From Platanthera guangdongensis (taxonomy: Eukaryota; Streptophyta; Magnoliopsida; Asparagales; Orchidaceae), in assembly GCA_039583875.1 (NCBI GenBank), contig CM077165.1, positions 68,932,757 to 68,996,756 of the forward strand: 64,000 bases of DNA, given 5' to 3'. The notes beneath the pieces were generated by a model, which did not search any database, had not been told where the DNA came from, and saw only the letters and a program-made list of their open reading frames with translations. A program made the translations under genes and the position numbers. Below are positions 18,878 through 31,239 of this stretch, piece after piece. Numbering within the stretch: position 1 is the first letter of the stretch; every line of letters starts with the position of its first letter.

Positions 18878-20793
18878 TGTTGGGTACATTGGTCAAATGT
18901 ACCTGATTTGAAGAAGCCTCACCTAACTCAATGATATACATCATAATGTATTTGATGTTTGTTTGAGTTACTTGTGCAGGTTAGGTATACACTGGACTGA
19001 AGCTAAAAGTTTCTAAGTCCATGTGTCGACACCCAGAGGGAAAGTGTCGACACTTGAGAAAGCTTGTGTCGACACCCAGACAAGCAGTGTCGACACTTGG
19101 AGTAATTGTGTCGACACCTGGGATGAAGAGTCGACACCAGACAGAAAGTGTCGACACTTGGAGCTGTGTCGACACTCAGTGAAGAAGTATGCAGAAAAGC
19201 TGTGTCGACACTTAGCAGAAGTGTCGACACCTAGAAGAGCTGAGTCTACATCAGAAAGTGTCGACACTTGGAGTTGTGTCGACACTCAGCAAAATTCTGC
19301 AGAGACTAAGGACAAGTGTCGACACTCAACACAATGTGTCGACACTCAATCAGCAGAGTCAACATATGAAGAATGTGTCGACACTCAGCACAATGTGTCG
19401 ACACACACTCAAAGGAGTCAACACTTGAAGTATGTGTCGACACTCAGCACAATGTGTCGACACACAACCAGAAGAGTCAACACTTGAAGAAAGTGTCGAC
19501 ACCCAGCACAATGTGTCGACACTTAGTTGAAGACTCTACACTTGAAGAAAGTGTCGACACAAGGAGCTGTGTCGACACTTAGCAGAGAACAGAAAAGTTT
19601 ACAAAATATTCTAAGTACAAGTGTCGACACTAAGGGAATGTGTCGACACTCAGCTGAAGAAACAAAATTGAAGACTTGTGTCGACACCAAGAAGCAGTGT
19701 CGACACTTGACAGTTTCAACACATGAAGATGTGTCGACACAAAGGAGATGTGTCGACACTTAGAAGAATTCAACAAGTTACAGAAGATCAAGTACTTGTG
19801 TCGACACTTAATTTCAGTGTCGACACTTGAAGAAGAATCTGTGTCGAGACATACAAGGAGTTGTGTCGACACCTTGTAGACTTGTGTCGACACTTACACA
19901 ACATGTGTCGACACTTGGTCTATAAGTGTCGACACTTAAGAACAGAAAGTCTCGACACTATCTGACAGTTAGAGAATTTCAAGAAGTGACTGGTTGATAT
20001 GACAGCTGCCGATCCAGCCGGTCTACAGCAACTGTCAGGGAAGTCAGAAGTCTGTTATGAACCGGATCAGCCGGTTACCATGAAGAAGGCCTATAAATAG
20101 GCACAGACTGTTTACAGAAAGGAGTTGTTAATGCAGAAGTTGTTGAAAGGATAATCTAAGAGAATTGTTCAAGTGGTTGCTGATCAAGCTATCCAAGTGA
20201 TACAAATCAAGAAGATCTTGCTGTCCAACAGCAGATCTAAGAAGTTGGAGAGAGAGAGCTCCAATCAAGAATTCAGTCTTTGGAACTAAGGCTGAGAAGA
20301 AGGATTCAGAATCATCTGGATCTCAAGAAGCAGAGGTCAAGGATCAACTGCAGAGGATTCAGACTAATTCAGTTCTAACTCAAGAAGCTTTGAAGGAAGC
20401 TAAGTCAGTTTGGATCTAGCTGAGTTCTTCCAAGAACTCTTCAAGAAACTCTCAACTCCTCTCTTATTTTCTGAGTTGTAGAGTTAGTTATTGTAATTCA
20501 ATTTTAACTTGTAGGATCCATTGGATCTGAGAGAATTGTAAGCCTATATTATAAAGGCTGAGGGTAGGGCTTGGTTGCCTGAGTGTAGGAGTTGAAGAAC
20601 TCTGAGTGTAGGCCTTATTGGCTGAGTGTAGGCCTGGGTGGCTGAGTGTAGGCCTTTGTGGCTGAGTGTAAGGCTTTGGGCCTGAGGTGTAGGAACCTTG
20701 TTGGGTTCTGAGATAGTGGAGAAGGTTGGCCGAATCTAGTACACTGCTATGCGGACAAGGGATGTAGCCCGGAAAGATTGGGGAACCACTATA
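18878..20793 (+). repeat. Element B 3' LTR, missing its last part
   Basis: Matches 7827-9745 of the 5' LTR, including the palindrome array (19024-19950) and TATA box (20092-20099). Relative to the 5' LTR it has one extra motif unit (CTTGGAGCTG plus a TGTCGACA, at about 19158-19176) and a few substitutions and one-base indels. Homology stops near 20793, about 165 bp before the expected end, so the CA terminus and right target duplication are absent. Confidence 0.92.
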
Positions 20794-20800
20794 AGACAGT
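20730..20800. other. Mosaic junction between the 3' LTR of B and the 5' LTR of A
   Basis: The B sequence runs to TAGTACACTGCT, then about 14 bases match the A LTR (GCTATGCGGACAAGG, compare 1953-1968), then a B-like stretch resumes with changes (GGATGTAGCCCGGAAAGATTGGGG), then A resumes at AGACAGTCCCCCTTC. Parts of both LTRs are missing. This is either a templated repair scar or a consensus error between two repeats. Confidence 0.7.
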
Positions 20801-21538
20801 CCCCCTTCAATGGCTGTCCGCACCAACCCGAGGCTGTCTGCAAGACTCAACCTCAATCCGCCACAAGTCCACGACCAAAGGAAGACAGCAACAGTCCGCC
20901 CGGTCACAGCGGACTTGGCGGATACCGCGGACACCATGGCCTTGCACAAAGTGTGACCAAGTCCAAAAACCATCAAAGCCAATGCGAGCATGGCGGACTC
21001 AAATTCTCGTCCGCCAAACACCCTAGCACAGACCGCCATCAGTCCGCGAGCTCCTCGCACTTCTGTCCAACGCAGCAGCAACCCCGACTCCAAACCACTC
21101 CGCCCATCGACCTCCACAGTAAATCGCCTGCTGTTCCACCAGAGCTCGACAAGGCCTCAGCCAAGCTCCAAGCCCAGTCCGCAACAGCCCGCACCGCGGA
21201 CACTTCAGTCCGCAAGCTACCCGCGGACATGAGCCAACCTGCCTATCAGCACAAGCTTGCACCCGCGGCCACTGAGCAATGCACAAGTCCGCAAGCCTTT
21301 ATCCGCTCAGGCCGCTCCTTAGCAAAGCCAATCAGCAACACCCTATCCGCAGAAACTAGGCCGCATAGTCCGCGGACTCAACCCGTGCACACCGCCCAGA
21401 AGAACAAACTGGCTTCCCACTAGACCTTCGACCAGGCCGCACATCTCAGTCCGCCCAGTTCGCCTAGTCCGCCAAAGCTGTCCGCCCCAGGCCGCCCTGC
21501 CTGTCCCGTCACCCACTTCCACTTCACAAATTTCAACA
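20794..21538 (-). repeat. Element A 5' LTR, second part
   Basis: Closely matches about 1994-2743 and ends TTTCAACA at the CTGTC duplication. It carries the GTCCGC/GCGGAC-rich U3 end. Open frames here (for example 20749-21423) mirror those in the other LTR and are not genes. Confidence 0.9.
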
Positions 21539-21543
21539 CTGTC
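21539..21543. repeat. Target-site duplication of element A, right copy (CTGTC)
   Basis: Follows the A edge ...TTTCAACA and is identical to 1069-1073. Sequence after it continues the C LTR. Confidence 0.93.
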
Positions 21544-22396
21544 AAGTCATCCAGTCACTTCTTGAAATCACAGTCTCTGTCTGAAAGTGTCGAGATTGAT
21601 CTTCATTATGTGTCGACACAAATATACAAAGTGTCGACACAAGTGAACTAAGTGTTGACACTAGCCTTGGTGGTGTCGACACTTCTTTTGTTGTTGTAAC
21701 AGCTTCTCGACACTGCTTCTTCAGAATGTGTCGACACTGATTCTGTGTGTTGACACAAGCCTTCTTTTCTTTAATTTTGTTGAAACTTGCTGAGTGTCGA
21801 CACATCTCCTTTGTGTCGACACAAGTACTTCTTTTACTTTATCTTTATTGAAGCTTGCTGAGTGTCGACACATCTCCTTTGTGTCGACACAAGTACTTCT
21901 TTACTTTAACTTTGTTGAAGCTTTGTTGTGTGTCGACAAAAGTCCTGTGTGTCGACACAGTTGATGTTGACAAATACTTCTGTGTGTCGACACTGCCTCT
22001 TGGTGTCTACACATTTGATGTCGACTAAGTATTCCTGTGTGTCGACACTGCCTCTTCGTGTCGATAGAGTTGATGTCGACTTTGCTTCTCTGTGTGTCGA
22101 CACTGCCTCTGTATGTCGACACAGTTTCTTCTAGTGTCGACACAGCCCTTCCAAGTGTCAACACAGTCTACTTCAAGTGTCGACACAGCTTTTCTCCAGT
22201 GTTGAGACAAGCCTTCATAAGTGTCGACACTACTTCTCTAGGTGTCGACATATGGACTTGGAAATTTTTCTGCATTTCCTGCAATTAGTTAACCTGCACA
22301 TATAAACTCAAAACACATCAAATACACCTTGATGTATATCATTGAGTATGGTGAGGCTTTTTCAAATCTGGTACACATTTTCCAATGTACCCAACA
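21544..22396 (-). repeat. Element C 3' LTR, second part (U3 side) with palindrome array
   Basis: Continues from 1073 after removal of element A and matches 32234-33091. It contains a decayed TGTCGACA array (21600-22250), many copies mutated at the CG (TGTTGACA, TGTCAACA), as expected from deamination of methylated cytosine. The edge ...TGTACCCAACA is at 22396. Confidence 0.9.
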
Positions 22397-22410
22397 ATCT
22401 CCCCCTATTT
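22397..22410 (-). other. Polypurine tract of element C
   Basis: AAATAGGGGGAGAT on the minus strand, identical to that of element B, adjoining the LTR edge. Confidence 0.9.
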
Positions 22411-22659
22411 AGAGAAGTCATAACCCTTAGTCAATGATATACACCATACATAACAAATAAACAATATGATGTATAACATCATTATATGACAGGGCAAATA
22501 CTTAAACAAAACATATAAAACAAAACATCACAGAATAATAATAATGCTAACATAATGAGCATTCATTATAGTTTTGTTTCAACTACAATAGTTTTTTAAT
22601 AAAAGTTTACATAGATTTTAACACAAAGGTTTACAATTATAAAATCTAGTAAATCTATT

Positions 22660-25461
22660 CTAAGGCAGCTCTGGCTCCTTGATGACAATGCCCTTGCCAG
22701 ATTGAATCTTGGCTTGAACTAGAACATCAGTGTCATCAACTGGCTTCTTGCCTTTTTGATCTTTCTTCTTTAGCTCTTCAGCCCTGATCTTTTCTCTTTC
22801 AAAATAATGGTAAGGCTTTGGTAAATATTTGTTAGGCTTCTGTGCATTAGGAGGTAGCTTCCCAAGTTTTGCCTTCCTTCTATACTGTACAATAGCCTCT
22901 TGTCTGGCTTCATGCTTTCTCCACACTTGTTCAGAGTACCACTTACCCCTCTCTAGGATATTATCCTTTGCAGCTTTCCAAGCGGTTAGAATGATATTTC
23001 TAGAAGTAGGGCTCCACTGCTCAAAATCTGGCTTTAACTAAGCCTGTTCTCTAAATCTCTTCTTGGACAAAAGAGTTTCTTGCTCTTTCAATACTGCCTC
23101 TGGCACAGGCTGGTCTACTTTCTCAATGATAATATTTTTATTACCCTCTAGAGGGCTATACAATGATTGTACTTCATGATGTATCATTTCAAAATCTGCT
23201 GGAGGATAATTGACTTGAGCAACTTCAGCTGGCTCACCTCCAAAAATAGTAGGATTTATTCCATATTCAGCCACATTGTCATCATCACACAGGGGTGGAT
23301 ATCCAAGAGTGGCTCTGATGCTATTGGAAATCCATTTAGCATGATCAGATCCAGCTTTGACTAGTACTCTCTCCCCCTTTATGACTTCTCTAGCCACATG
23401 ATCTCAAAGATCATCCTTCTAAAATCTGATCTGTTCATCCAGATAATTAACTTCATCCTTATAAAAACCCCTCAACTTCAGCAGCAGTCCAGAAAGAGTC
23501 TTTTGAGAATCTGTAATAGCAGTTTTTACAGCAGCTATTCCTTCCTGGAAGTCCTTATCAAACTTCTCCTTATCAAACTCTGATCTGGCTTTAGACTTAT
23601 CCTTAGTTGGAGCAGTTGCAATATTCTTCATTTCAGTAATAATTGCATTATGGGATGCAGTCAGATTATCATTCATTATAATCTGATTTTCTAAGACATA
23701 TCCCTGCTTCACTGCTATATCATCCACTTGAGTCTTTATCTTTTCTTGATGGGTAGCTAGATAAACCACAGCATTTCCACCTTTGTGGAAACAGTCAGTC
23801 ATTTCCTTCTTATTTTGATTTACTTCAAATCTTATGGATTTGATGTCTTGGGCCAAGGAGAATTGGAGATCTTTGTGAGTCTCATCCATATACTTCTCTA
23901 TGGCAATTCTTTGCTCATCCAACTTCACTTGTAAAGATATTAACAATGAACTGTAATCTATTGATGGGGCAGGCTGTGGATAAATAGTTTGCAGTGCCTT
24001 CTTGTAGCTCTGGCTTCTCCTTTTGAAGACCTGTAGCTTCCTCTTTATAGCTCTTAAAGCTTCTTCATCCTCAGATGCTCAGGTACTAGCTATGTCTACT
24101 CTATCCTTTGGACTAGGAGGCAAGTCCTGTGCAATCTTAGGTTGCTCCCCCTGAGTCCTTTGCTCCTCAGTCTCAGTTCTACTTTGCTCTTTTTCAAGAT
24201 TAGCTTGCACTCCCTCAAAGACAGTTTTCTTCCCCTCAAAACCAGCATGCTCCCCCTCAATATTAGGAAACAGCTCTTCTAGGGTAAATTCATGTTGAGA
24301 AGTGACTGGAGAGTTTCATATTTCTTGAGCATCAGAAGTAACATATGTATCTTCCAAGATTACATCTTATGGTTGACTGTGTAACTGAGTTGTCTGATCA
24401 ACATCAAACAAAGTTTCATTTAGCATTTCATTCTCAATATTGAAAATTGATTGATTGACTTCACATATTACCTCAAGGATGGTTTGTGTTGCCATTTCAC
24501 TATCCAAGTGAGTAGGCACTTCCTCATGGTGAGGATTCCCCTGGAGTGGATCCAGGTGGATGGGGCTAGCAGATGGTTGCTCCCCCTGCACTTGTGCACC
24601 TTCATCTCTTACTGGTGAACTTCCAGTATTATCAGCTTCTTCCTCATTAGAACTAAAAACTACTTGCTCCTCTGAACTACTGGAGGATTCTGGAGCCATT
24701 ATGACTTTCTTCTTCTTCTTCTGTGGAGGTGTTTCCTTCTCTGGAGTAGGCATGTCCTTAGTTAACACCCTATCCCATCTTGAGATAATCCTGATATCCA
24801 TCCTCGTCATGTGATTTATCTTAGAACTAGCACTTTGTTCCATTACTTTAGGAATGGTTCCAGCTAAGTATAGACTCACAATCCTACCCAGATTGGGCTT
24901 CTTCAGACTTTCCTTAATCTTCTCAAAAATCACTGCTAACCAGTCAGTGTTGAGTCTGTAGATGATCCTTGTCATTAGGTTGAACATATGAGCTGATATC
25001 CTATCATGCCCACCTGGCTTGCACAGAATCACCTTTCCTACCACTTCAGACAAGAACATGCCTTGCATATTCATTCCTTTTCTGTTAAATACTGAGCCAA
25101 TATTCATGGTGGAATCCAGTCCAGACCACTGAAGTGCTTCCCTTAGCTTAGAAGCAGGTACATCTTCCTCTTCTTTAGTTCTTGGTAGTTGAAGAGTTTT
25201 TCTCAAGCTCTTCAATGTAAGTTTGACTTTGGTTCCATGAACTATTGACTTGATCTTCAATCCAGTTGAATCTAAAGTTGCAGCGCCATAGTATTCAAGT
25301 ACTTCCTTCTTCCAAATCTTGGTTGGATCAGAAACTAAATACTCCAATCCATTCTCAGTAATTAGGGTTACAACATCCTAAATTTCTAGTTCCGCATGGT
25401 CAAATGCGTTGCGTACTAGATCATATCCTTCATTGACGTTCTCCTCGAGCTTTGGCGCCAT
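22660..25461 (-). pseudogene. Element C third ORF, homologue of the 707-codon protein of B, several stops
   Basis: ATG at 25461 in the same CCCTAATGGC context and with the same opening MAPKLEENVNEGY as in B. A TAG about 28 codons in replaces a Lys codon of B. Long open stretches remain: 25347-24367 (SDPTKIWKKEVLEY, VHGTKVKLTLKSLRKTLQLP, then PPQKKKKKV where B has the PKKKRK signal), 23946-23419 (coiled-coil part), 23397-23038 and 22926-22660 (basic tail ending KGIVIKEPELP). Conservation of the fold, basic cluster and tail between two diverged copies argues that the ORF was under selection while the family was active. Upstream are the decayed array and TATA box. Confidence 0.88.
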
Positions 25462-25561
25462 TAGGGTTTAGAGAAATCTTGAATTTAGATGAGAGAGCTG
25501 TCAACACAAAGTTTTGGTCTCGAAACTATTGAAAGCGTGTCGATAAACAATGTTGAAGACC

Positions 25562-25569
25562 TATTTATA
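25562..25569 (-). promoter_or_regulatory. Putative internal promoter of the third ORF of C (TATA box)
   Basis: On the minus strand TATAAATAGG, identical to B, 100 bp before the ATG at 25461 and just after the internal palindrome array. Confidence 0.55.
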
Positions 25570-25615
25570 CCTTTCTAAAAATGAAGGTGAAAAGGCGCGT
25601 CAAAATACTTTTAAT

Positions 25616-25930
25616 GTGTCGACACAGTTGAAAAGTGTCGACACTTACTTCTAATGTCTCGACATAAGTGTTGACTTCTATGTGTCGACACTAATATAGT
25701 CGACAGAATTTATGTGCCGACACTTATACATCTCAGCTCGACGATTAGTCGAAACTCTACTCGACGAAATCTGTATTTAACCTAAGTGTCGACACCACTC
25801 CTGGATGTGTCGACACTATTTCTCTGAAGTGTCGACACAGACTTCCTAGATGTGTCGACATCATTTCTCTGAATTGTCGAAACCTTTTCTATGTGTCGAC
25901 ACAGACAACTCCTTGTGTCGACACTATTTT
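25616..25930. repeat. Internal TGTCGACA array of element C, decayed
   Basis: Perfect and near-perfect TGTCGACA copies, interspersed with TCGACGA-type motifs (CTCGACGATTAGTCGA near 25737), between the end of pol and the third ORF. Position matches the array of B at 15270-15580. Confidence 0.88.
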
Positions 25931-25951
25931 ACTTAGCCAATTTTTATTAAA

Positions 25952-27240
25952 CTATTCTAAGTTCAACATTCCTAATTCAATTTTAAACTTATTGAATTTA
26001 GTTTCATCAAGAGGCTTAGTAAACATATCAGCAATCTGATTATCTGCTTTAACAAATTCTAGGGAAATGTCCTCTTTCTTTACATGTTCTCTAAGAAAAT
26101 GGTATGAAATTTCTATGTGCTTAGTCCTACTATGTGAGAATGGATTATTTGCAATAGAAATAGCACTTGTAGAATCACAAAGCAAAGGTGTTCTACTTAC
26201 TTGAATACCATAGTCTTCTAGCTGGTGCTGAATCCACAATAGTTGTGCACAACAGCTTCCTACAGCAACATATTCTGACTCAGCTGTGGAGATTGTCACA
26301 CTGGTCTGCTTCTTACTGCTCCAAGACACTAGTCTTCCACCTAGAAATTGACAGGTGCCTGTAGTACTTTTCCTATCTTCCTTGCAACCTGCAAAATCTG
26401 CATCTGAATAGCCTGTCAATAGAAAATCTCCATTCCTGGGGTACCAAAGGCCTAGATAAGGTGTGCCCTTAAGATATCTCAAAATCCTTTTTACTGCAGT
26501 TAGATGAGATTCTTTAGGTCATGCTTGGTACCTAGCACAGACACGTGTAGCATACATGATATCTGGTCTACTAGCAGTCAGATATAGTAGGGAGCCAACT
26601 ATCCCTCTATACAAAGTTTCATCTACAGGTATCCCTGCATCATCTTTGCAAAGAGACACACTTGACCCCATAGGAGTTCTCATGGTAGTGGATGATTCTA
26701 TACCATACTTCTTTATTAACTCCAGGGTGAACTTAGACTGGGATATGGACAAGCCATCTTCAGTCTGTCTTACTTGGAGACCCAAGAAGAACTTAAGTTC
26801 CCCCATACTGCTCATTTCAAATTTTCCTTGCATAAGTTTTGCAAACTTTCTGCAAAGATTACTCTCAGTAGACCCAAATATTATGTCATCAACATATATT
26901 TGGACTAGGATTATCTTTCCTTTAGATTCCCTAAGGAATAGAGTCTTGTCTATTTTCCCCCTTGAGAATTTGTTCTCAATGAGGAAACTAGACAGGGTTT
27001 CATACCAAGCCCTTGGGGCTTGTTTCAACCCATACAATGCTTTCCTAAGTCTATAAACATAATCAGGTTTGAGAGGATCAACAAAACCTGAGGGCTACTC
27101 TACATAGACTTCTTCCTTTAGATTTCCATTTAGGAAAGCTGACTTTACATCCTTTTGAAATACCTTAAAGACTTGGTATGATGCATAAGCAAGGAACATC
27201 CTAATTGCTTCCAGTCATGCTACTGGGGCAAAGGTTTGAT
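25952..27240 (-). pseudogene. Element C reverse transcriptase and RNase H
   Basis: RT at 27037-26519 ([44 protein letters not shown]) and RNase H at 26482-25952 (GYSDADFAGCKEDRKST, ISTAESEYVAVGSCCAQLLW, NQIADMFTKPL, ending LGMLNLE). A stop at about 26519 separates them. Upstream, 27240-27040 holds the start of the RT fingers with further stops. The run AAGGGGGAAAATAG keeps its five G here, unlike B. Confidence 0.92.
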
Positions 27241-29110
27241 CAAAGTCAATACCTTCTTCCTGCCTATATCCTTTTGCAACAAGTCTTACTTATTTCTTCA
27301 CAATGATCCCATTCTCATCCAACTTGTTCCTAAAGATCCACTTTGTTCAAATGATGTTGTGGTCTTTTGGTTTAGGAACTAGCTTCCAGATCTTGCATCT
27401 TCTGAACTAATTCAGCTCCTCTTGCATGTCATCAATCCAATGTGGGTCTAGAACTGCTTCTTCAAATTTCTTGGGTTCTACTTGTGATAAGACACTAGAG
27501 CACAGAACTGTGTTCAGATTCTTGCTCCTTGTTTGCACTGCTTGCCTTGGATCACCAATTATCTGATTTGCTGGATGATCCTTTAAGTGTCTATTAGCTG
27601 GAGGTAGTCTATCTTCAAGTTGTACACCTCCAGCCTCTTCATTAAGTTGCACCTCTTGGTTTTCTTCAGCATCTAGAGAGTCTTGTACTCCCCCTGGACA
27701 GCAGCCACCATTTTTCACTTCCTGATTTGAAGTTGATTCTTCTGTAATGGTAAGCTTGTTCATTCTCTCATTTATACATGTAGAACTGCAAACACTACTT
27801 GGCAACTCACAGTTAATTAGTCTTGTTTCATCAAGGACTACATGTACAGACTCTTCTACAACTTGAGTAACCAAGTTGTAGACCCTATAAGCCTTACTAT
27901 TATTGTTGTACCCAACAAAGATCCCCTCTTGGGATTTGGCAGCAAACTTAATTAGATAAGACTTTCCATTATTAAATATATATCACTTGCAACCAAAGAT
28001 CCTGAAATAGGATAAGTTTGGTTTTCTGCCCTTCATAATCTCATAGGGAGTCTTTTTGTGGCTCTTGGTGATAGTAGCCCTATTGATCACATGACATGCA
28101 GTGTTTACTGCCTCAGCCCAGAAATATTCTGGGAGAGAAGTGTCACTTAATAGAGTTCTACCAGCCTCTATCAATGTTCTATTCTTCCTTTCAGCAATAC
28201 CATTTTACTTTGGTGTTCTAGATGAGGAAAATTCTTGAAAAATCAGAAATTCTTCACACAGTTTTGTCATACTTTCAGACTGAAATTCAGTGCCATGGTC
28301 ACTTCTGAGTTTGACCATTGTACTGTCCAACTCATTCTGAATTTGTTTAACAAAACTATATAAGACACTTGTGGTTTCAGATTTTTGTCTTAGAAAGGAC
28401 ACCCAGGAATATATAGAATAGTCATATACTACCACAAATGTATAGACCTTCTACCTAGACTGTGAATAGGCATAGGACCAAATAGATCCGTATGCAAGAG
28501 GTATAGACACCTCACTGAATCCTTGTTTTCAAGGCTATGAAAGGTGGATTTGGTCTGCTTGCCTTTTTGACAAGCTGAGCATATCCCATCTTTTATACAC
28601 TTAACTTGAGGACCATTCCTCACTAACTCTTTGTTAAAGAGTTGGCCAATAGTCTTATAGTTAAGATGAGCCAGCCTCTTGTGCCATTTAACACAATGTG
28701 AGACTCTCTCATCAGCTACAAGACAAATAGGAGAAACATTGTTCTCACACTCAAAGTTAAGACAATAAACATTTCTCTTTCTATATCCTTTCAATATGAG
28801 CTTTTGATCACTTGACCTTTTGATATGACATCCATTCTTAATAAATGAAATGTCATATCCTAAATCACTCAGCTGACTTATGCTTATAAGGTTATTTTTC
28901 AAACCTTTCACATAGCCACTTGAGTGATAGTAATTAGGTTACTAGAAATGTTACCAAATCCTTTAATGATTCCTTTTTCAGAACCACAAAAGGTTACTTT
29001 AGGGTCATCCATGATAGGTGTGTAGTCCTTCAACAACCCCTTATTCCAGTCATGTGCCTGGAACATCCACTGTCCAAGTATCATATTGGGGCATGACAAC
29101 TTGGACTCAC
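27241..29110 (-). pseudogene. Element C protease and integrase, broken in five places
   Basis: Pieces in order on the minus strand: protease remnant (29099-28908, the DSG region damaged but GFGNISSN clear), pre-integrase finger (28911-28429, WHKRLAHLNYKT, CSACQKGKQTKS), integrase core (28435-28205, RSDHGTEFQSESM), further core and C-terminus (28174-27983, SLPEYFWAEAVNTACHVINR) and linker (27874-27407). All match B closely. Stops and shifts make it a pseudogene. Confidence 0.9.
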
Positions 29111-31148
29111 CTGCAACACAGATTACTTAACCTTAGAACCCAAATAACTTTTGGGTCCTTGGTTTAGTCTGAATTTTAACAAATCTACCTGTAGCTCTTC
29201 TAGCAGGCAGATTGCTACTCTCCTTGACACTAGAATTGTGCCAACAATCTAAGGCAAAGTGGCCTACCTTGCCAAAACACCAGCACTCAAACTTGTTGTA
29301 CCTTTGTTTAGGTACAACCCTAGCTGAATTATCTACAGCAGGGTTCTTGTTTTATGCTGGGGCTTTGCCTTTAGATTTGTACCTAGCAGTCCAGGCAGGT
29401 TTTTTAAACCCTAATCCAGCCTTACCCTTTTGAGGTACAAACTAATCAATCAAGGGTAAAACAGATTTAGGTTTAGAAAAGCTAGCCACAATCTCTTTCT
29501 CTTTCTGAAGTCTAACCTCCAGATTTCTAATCTGATCATTCTTGAATGTGATTGTGCCCATTTGAATAAAAGTTATGTTTTTCAATCTAGCAATCTCATT
29601 CAGTTTTTGATCTAGCAACTTCTCTGAATCTAATGCAGCCATCTTAAGGTCTGTAATTTCCTTAGCCTGAGATTTGGCCAGGTTTTTGCTCTTCTTAAGT
29701 GCCTGTAATAAATCTCTATATTTATCTATCAGTTGATGAATATCACCTTCAGACTCAAACCCATCCACATCACTTGATGCATATGTTGCTGACTCTGACT
29801 CAGTACTGCAATCTGAAAGACATTGTCCCTTACTGGGACCAGGATGATCCTGTCACTTGTGTTCTTCTGATACAGCCATCAGTCCCTTGCACTGATGGTC
29901 TTCTTGTTCATATATTGAGTTTAGCACTTGTAAAAACTCTTCTTCTTCATCTGCAGCAAATAGACCAATGTAAGCCTCAGCTTCAGATTCTGACTTTGAA
30001 GATGACTGATCTGATAATGTCTTCTCCTTCTTAGCAACAAAGGATTTCTCCTTATTGCTCTGGTGTTGAGTCTTCGTTTTATCACCAGACTCTTTTCTTT
30101 TATCTGGACATTCAGCCACTATATGTCTAGGCATATTACAATAGTAGCAAACAATCTTTGATGTTATAGACTTGATTGGCTTAGACTTGCTCCTGTCTTT
30201 CCTGGATGACTTCCTCTTTTGATAGTAATCATCCCTAGATTTAGATATGGAAGGCTTAGACTTCCACTGCTTCTTCTTCAGAAATCTCTGAAACTGTCTA
30301 GTAAATGCTGCAAAATCCTCATCTGAGTCACTACTGTCTGAATTTTGATTATCTGCATTTTCTGAAGCAGTTTCAGCAACAATCTTAGGAGGTGATGAAG
30401 ACATCCCCCTATTCTTCTTAGTGGATTCAACCTTGAAGGCCACAGATTTTTCTCTATGCTCACCTTTTGCACTCTTCTCTTCCACTTTCCTAGCCATAAG
30501 TTGCATCTCATATGACAGCAACTTTCCAAACAAGGTTGGAGGAGAAATATCTGCAAGTTTGGCCACTTCTCTAATTACACAAATCTTTGTGTCCCAATCC
30601 TTTGTCAAGGATCTTAAGAACTTATCATTCAGTTCATAAGTACTGAAGATTCTCCCATAGGACATCAACTCATTCACTATCCTATAGAACATTTTGTAGC
30701 ACTCAGTGATACTGTCAGACTTTCCTTGTCTGAAACTCTCATACTCCTGGTTTAGCATAGATTTTCTATCTTGTCTTACTTCTTCAGAACCTTCCATGTA
30801 GACTATTAAAGTATCTCACATTTCCTTTGAAGTCTTGTAGTGAATCAAATTTTGAAGGGTAGAATCATTTATGGCACTTAATATAATGTTCTGGGCCTTC
30901 TTATCCATTGTTGCCAAGATGATCTCATCCTTGGTCATCTTTGAATAATCCTTGGGAATTCTTTGGTTAGCATCCAGAATTGAAATTTTCATTGGGATAT
31001 AAGGACCTTATTTGACTGTGATATAGATCCTTGGATCAGATGCCTCCATAAACAGCCTGACCCTTTCTTTCCAGATGCCAAAGATCTCCTTTCTGCATAT
31101 GGGTAGTTTCATTGAACCTAGTTCCTTATGATTTTCACCTGAACCCAT
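29111..31148 (-). pseudogene. Element C gag, two zinc knuckles, broken
   Basis: ATG at 31148 (MGSGENHKELGSMKLPICRK, nearly the same as B). A stop occurs after about 46 codons. The UBN2 core and first knuckle lie at 30797-29853 (CYYCNMPRHIVAEC, with Pro-Arg in place of Gln-Gly), the coiled coil at 29768-29442, and the second knuckle near 29295-29250, where its second Cys appears as Phe. The order is identical to B. Confidence 0.9.
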
Positions 31149-31224
31149 TTTCTTGATTCTTTCTTGATTCTTAAATCTGCCTAAGGATCTCACTCTGACT
31201 GTTAAGTCCTTCTTTGAGGAACCT

Positions 31225-31237
31225 CGCTTTGATATCA
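31225..31237 (-). other. Primer-binding site of element C, mutated
   Basis: TGATATCAAAGCG on the minus strand, two changes from TGGTATCAGAGCG, 2 bp from the LTR edge. Both are G-to-A changes, in line with methylation-driven decay. Confidence 0.85.
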
Positions 31238-31239
31238 CT

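Larger units (their letters stand above)
7827..20793 (+). mobile_element. Element B: Sirevirus-like Ty1/Copia retrotransposon with third ORF, 3' LTR truncated
   Basis: The 5' LTR (7827-9908), PBS, gag, pol, internal motif array with TATA box, third ORF, polypurine tract and 3' LTR (18878 to about 20793) lie in order on the plus strand. It is inserted in the 5' LTR of element A. The base run before it (GAACC, 7822-7826) is the presumed target duplication, but the right copy is lost because the 3' LTR ends in a rearranged junction. It is the least damaged Sirevirus-like copy in the window. Most lesions are single-base indels. It is related to element C in all regions. Confidence 0.95.
1074..21538 (-). 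mobile_element. Element A: Ty1/Copia retrotransposon inserted in the LTR of C, itself split by element B
   Basis: Edges TGTTAAAT...TTTCAACA are flanked by a perfect CTGTC duplication (1069-1073 and 21539-21543). The 3' LTR is 1074-2743. The 5' LTR is 6970-7826 plus the remainder to 21538, divided by element B. The internal region (2744-6969, about 4.2 kb, minus strand) holds gag, protease, integrase, RT and RNase H in Copia order, with no third ORF. Lineage is probably Tork-like but not proven. The element is recently dead: a few single-base lesions separate otherwise long open frames. Confidence 0.93.
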
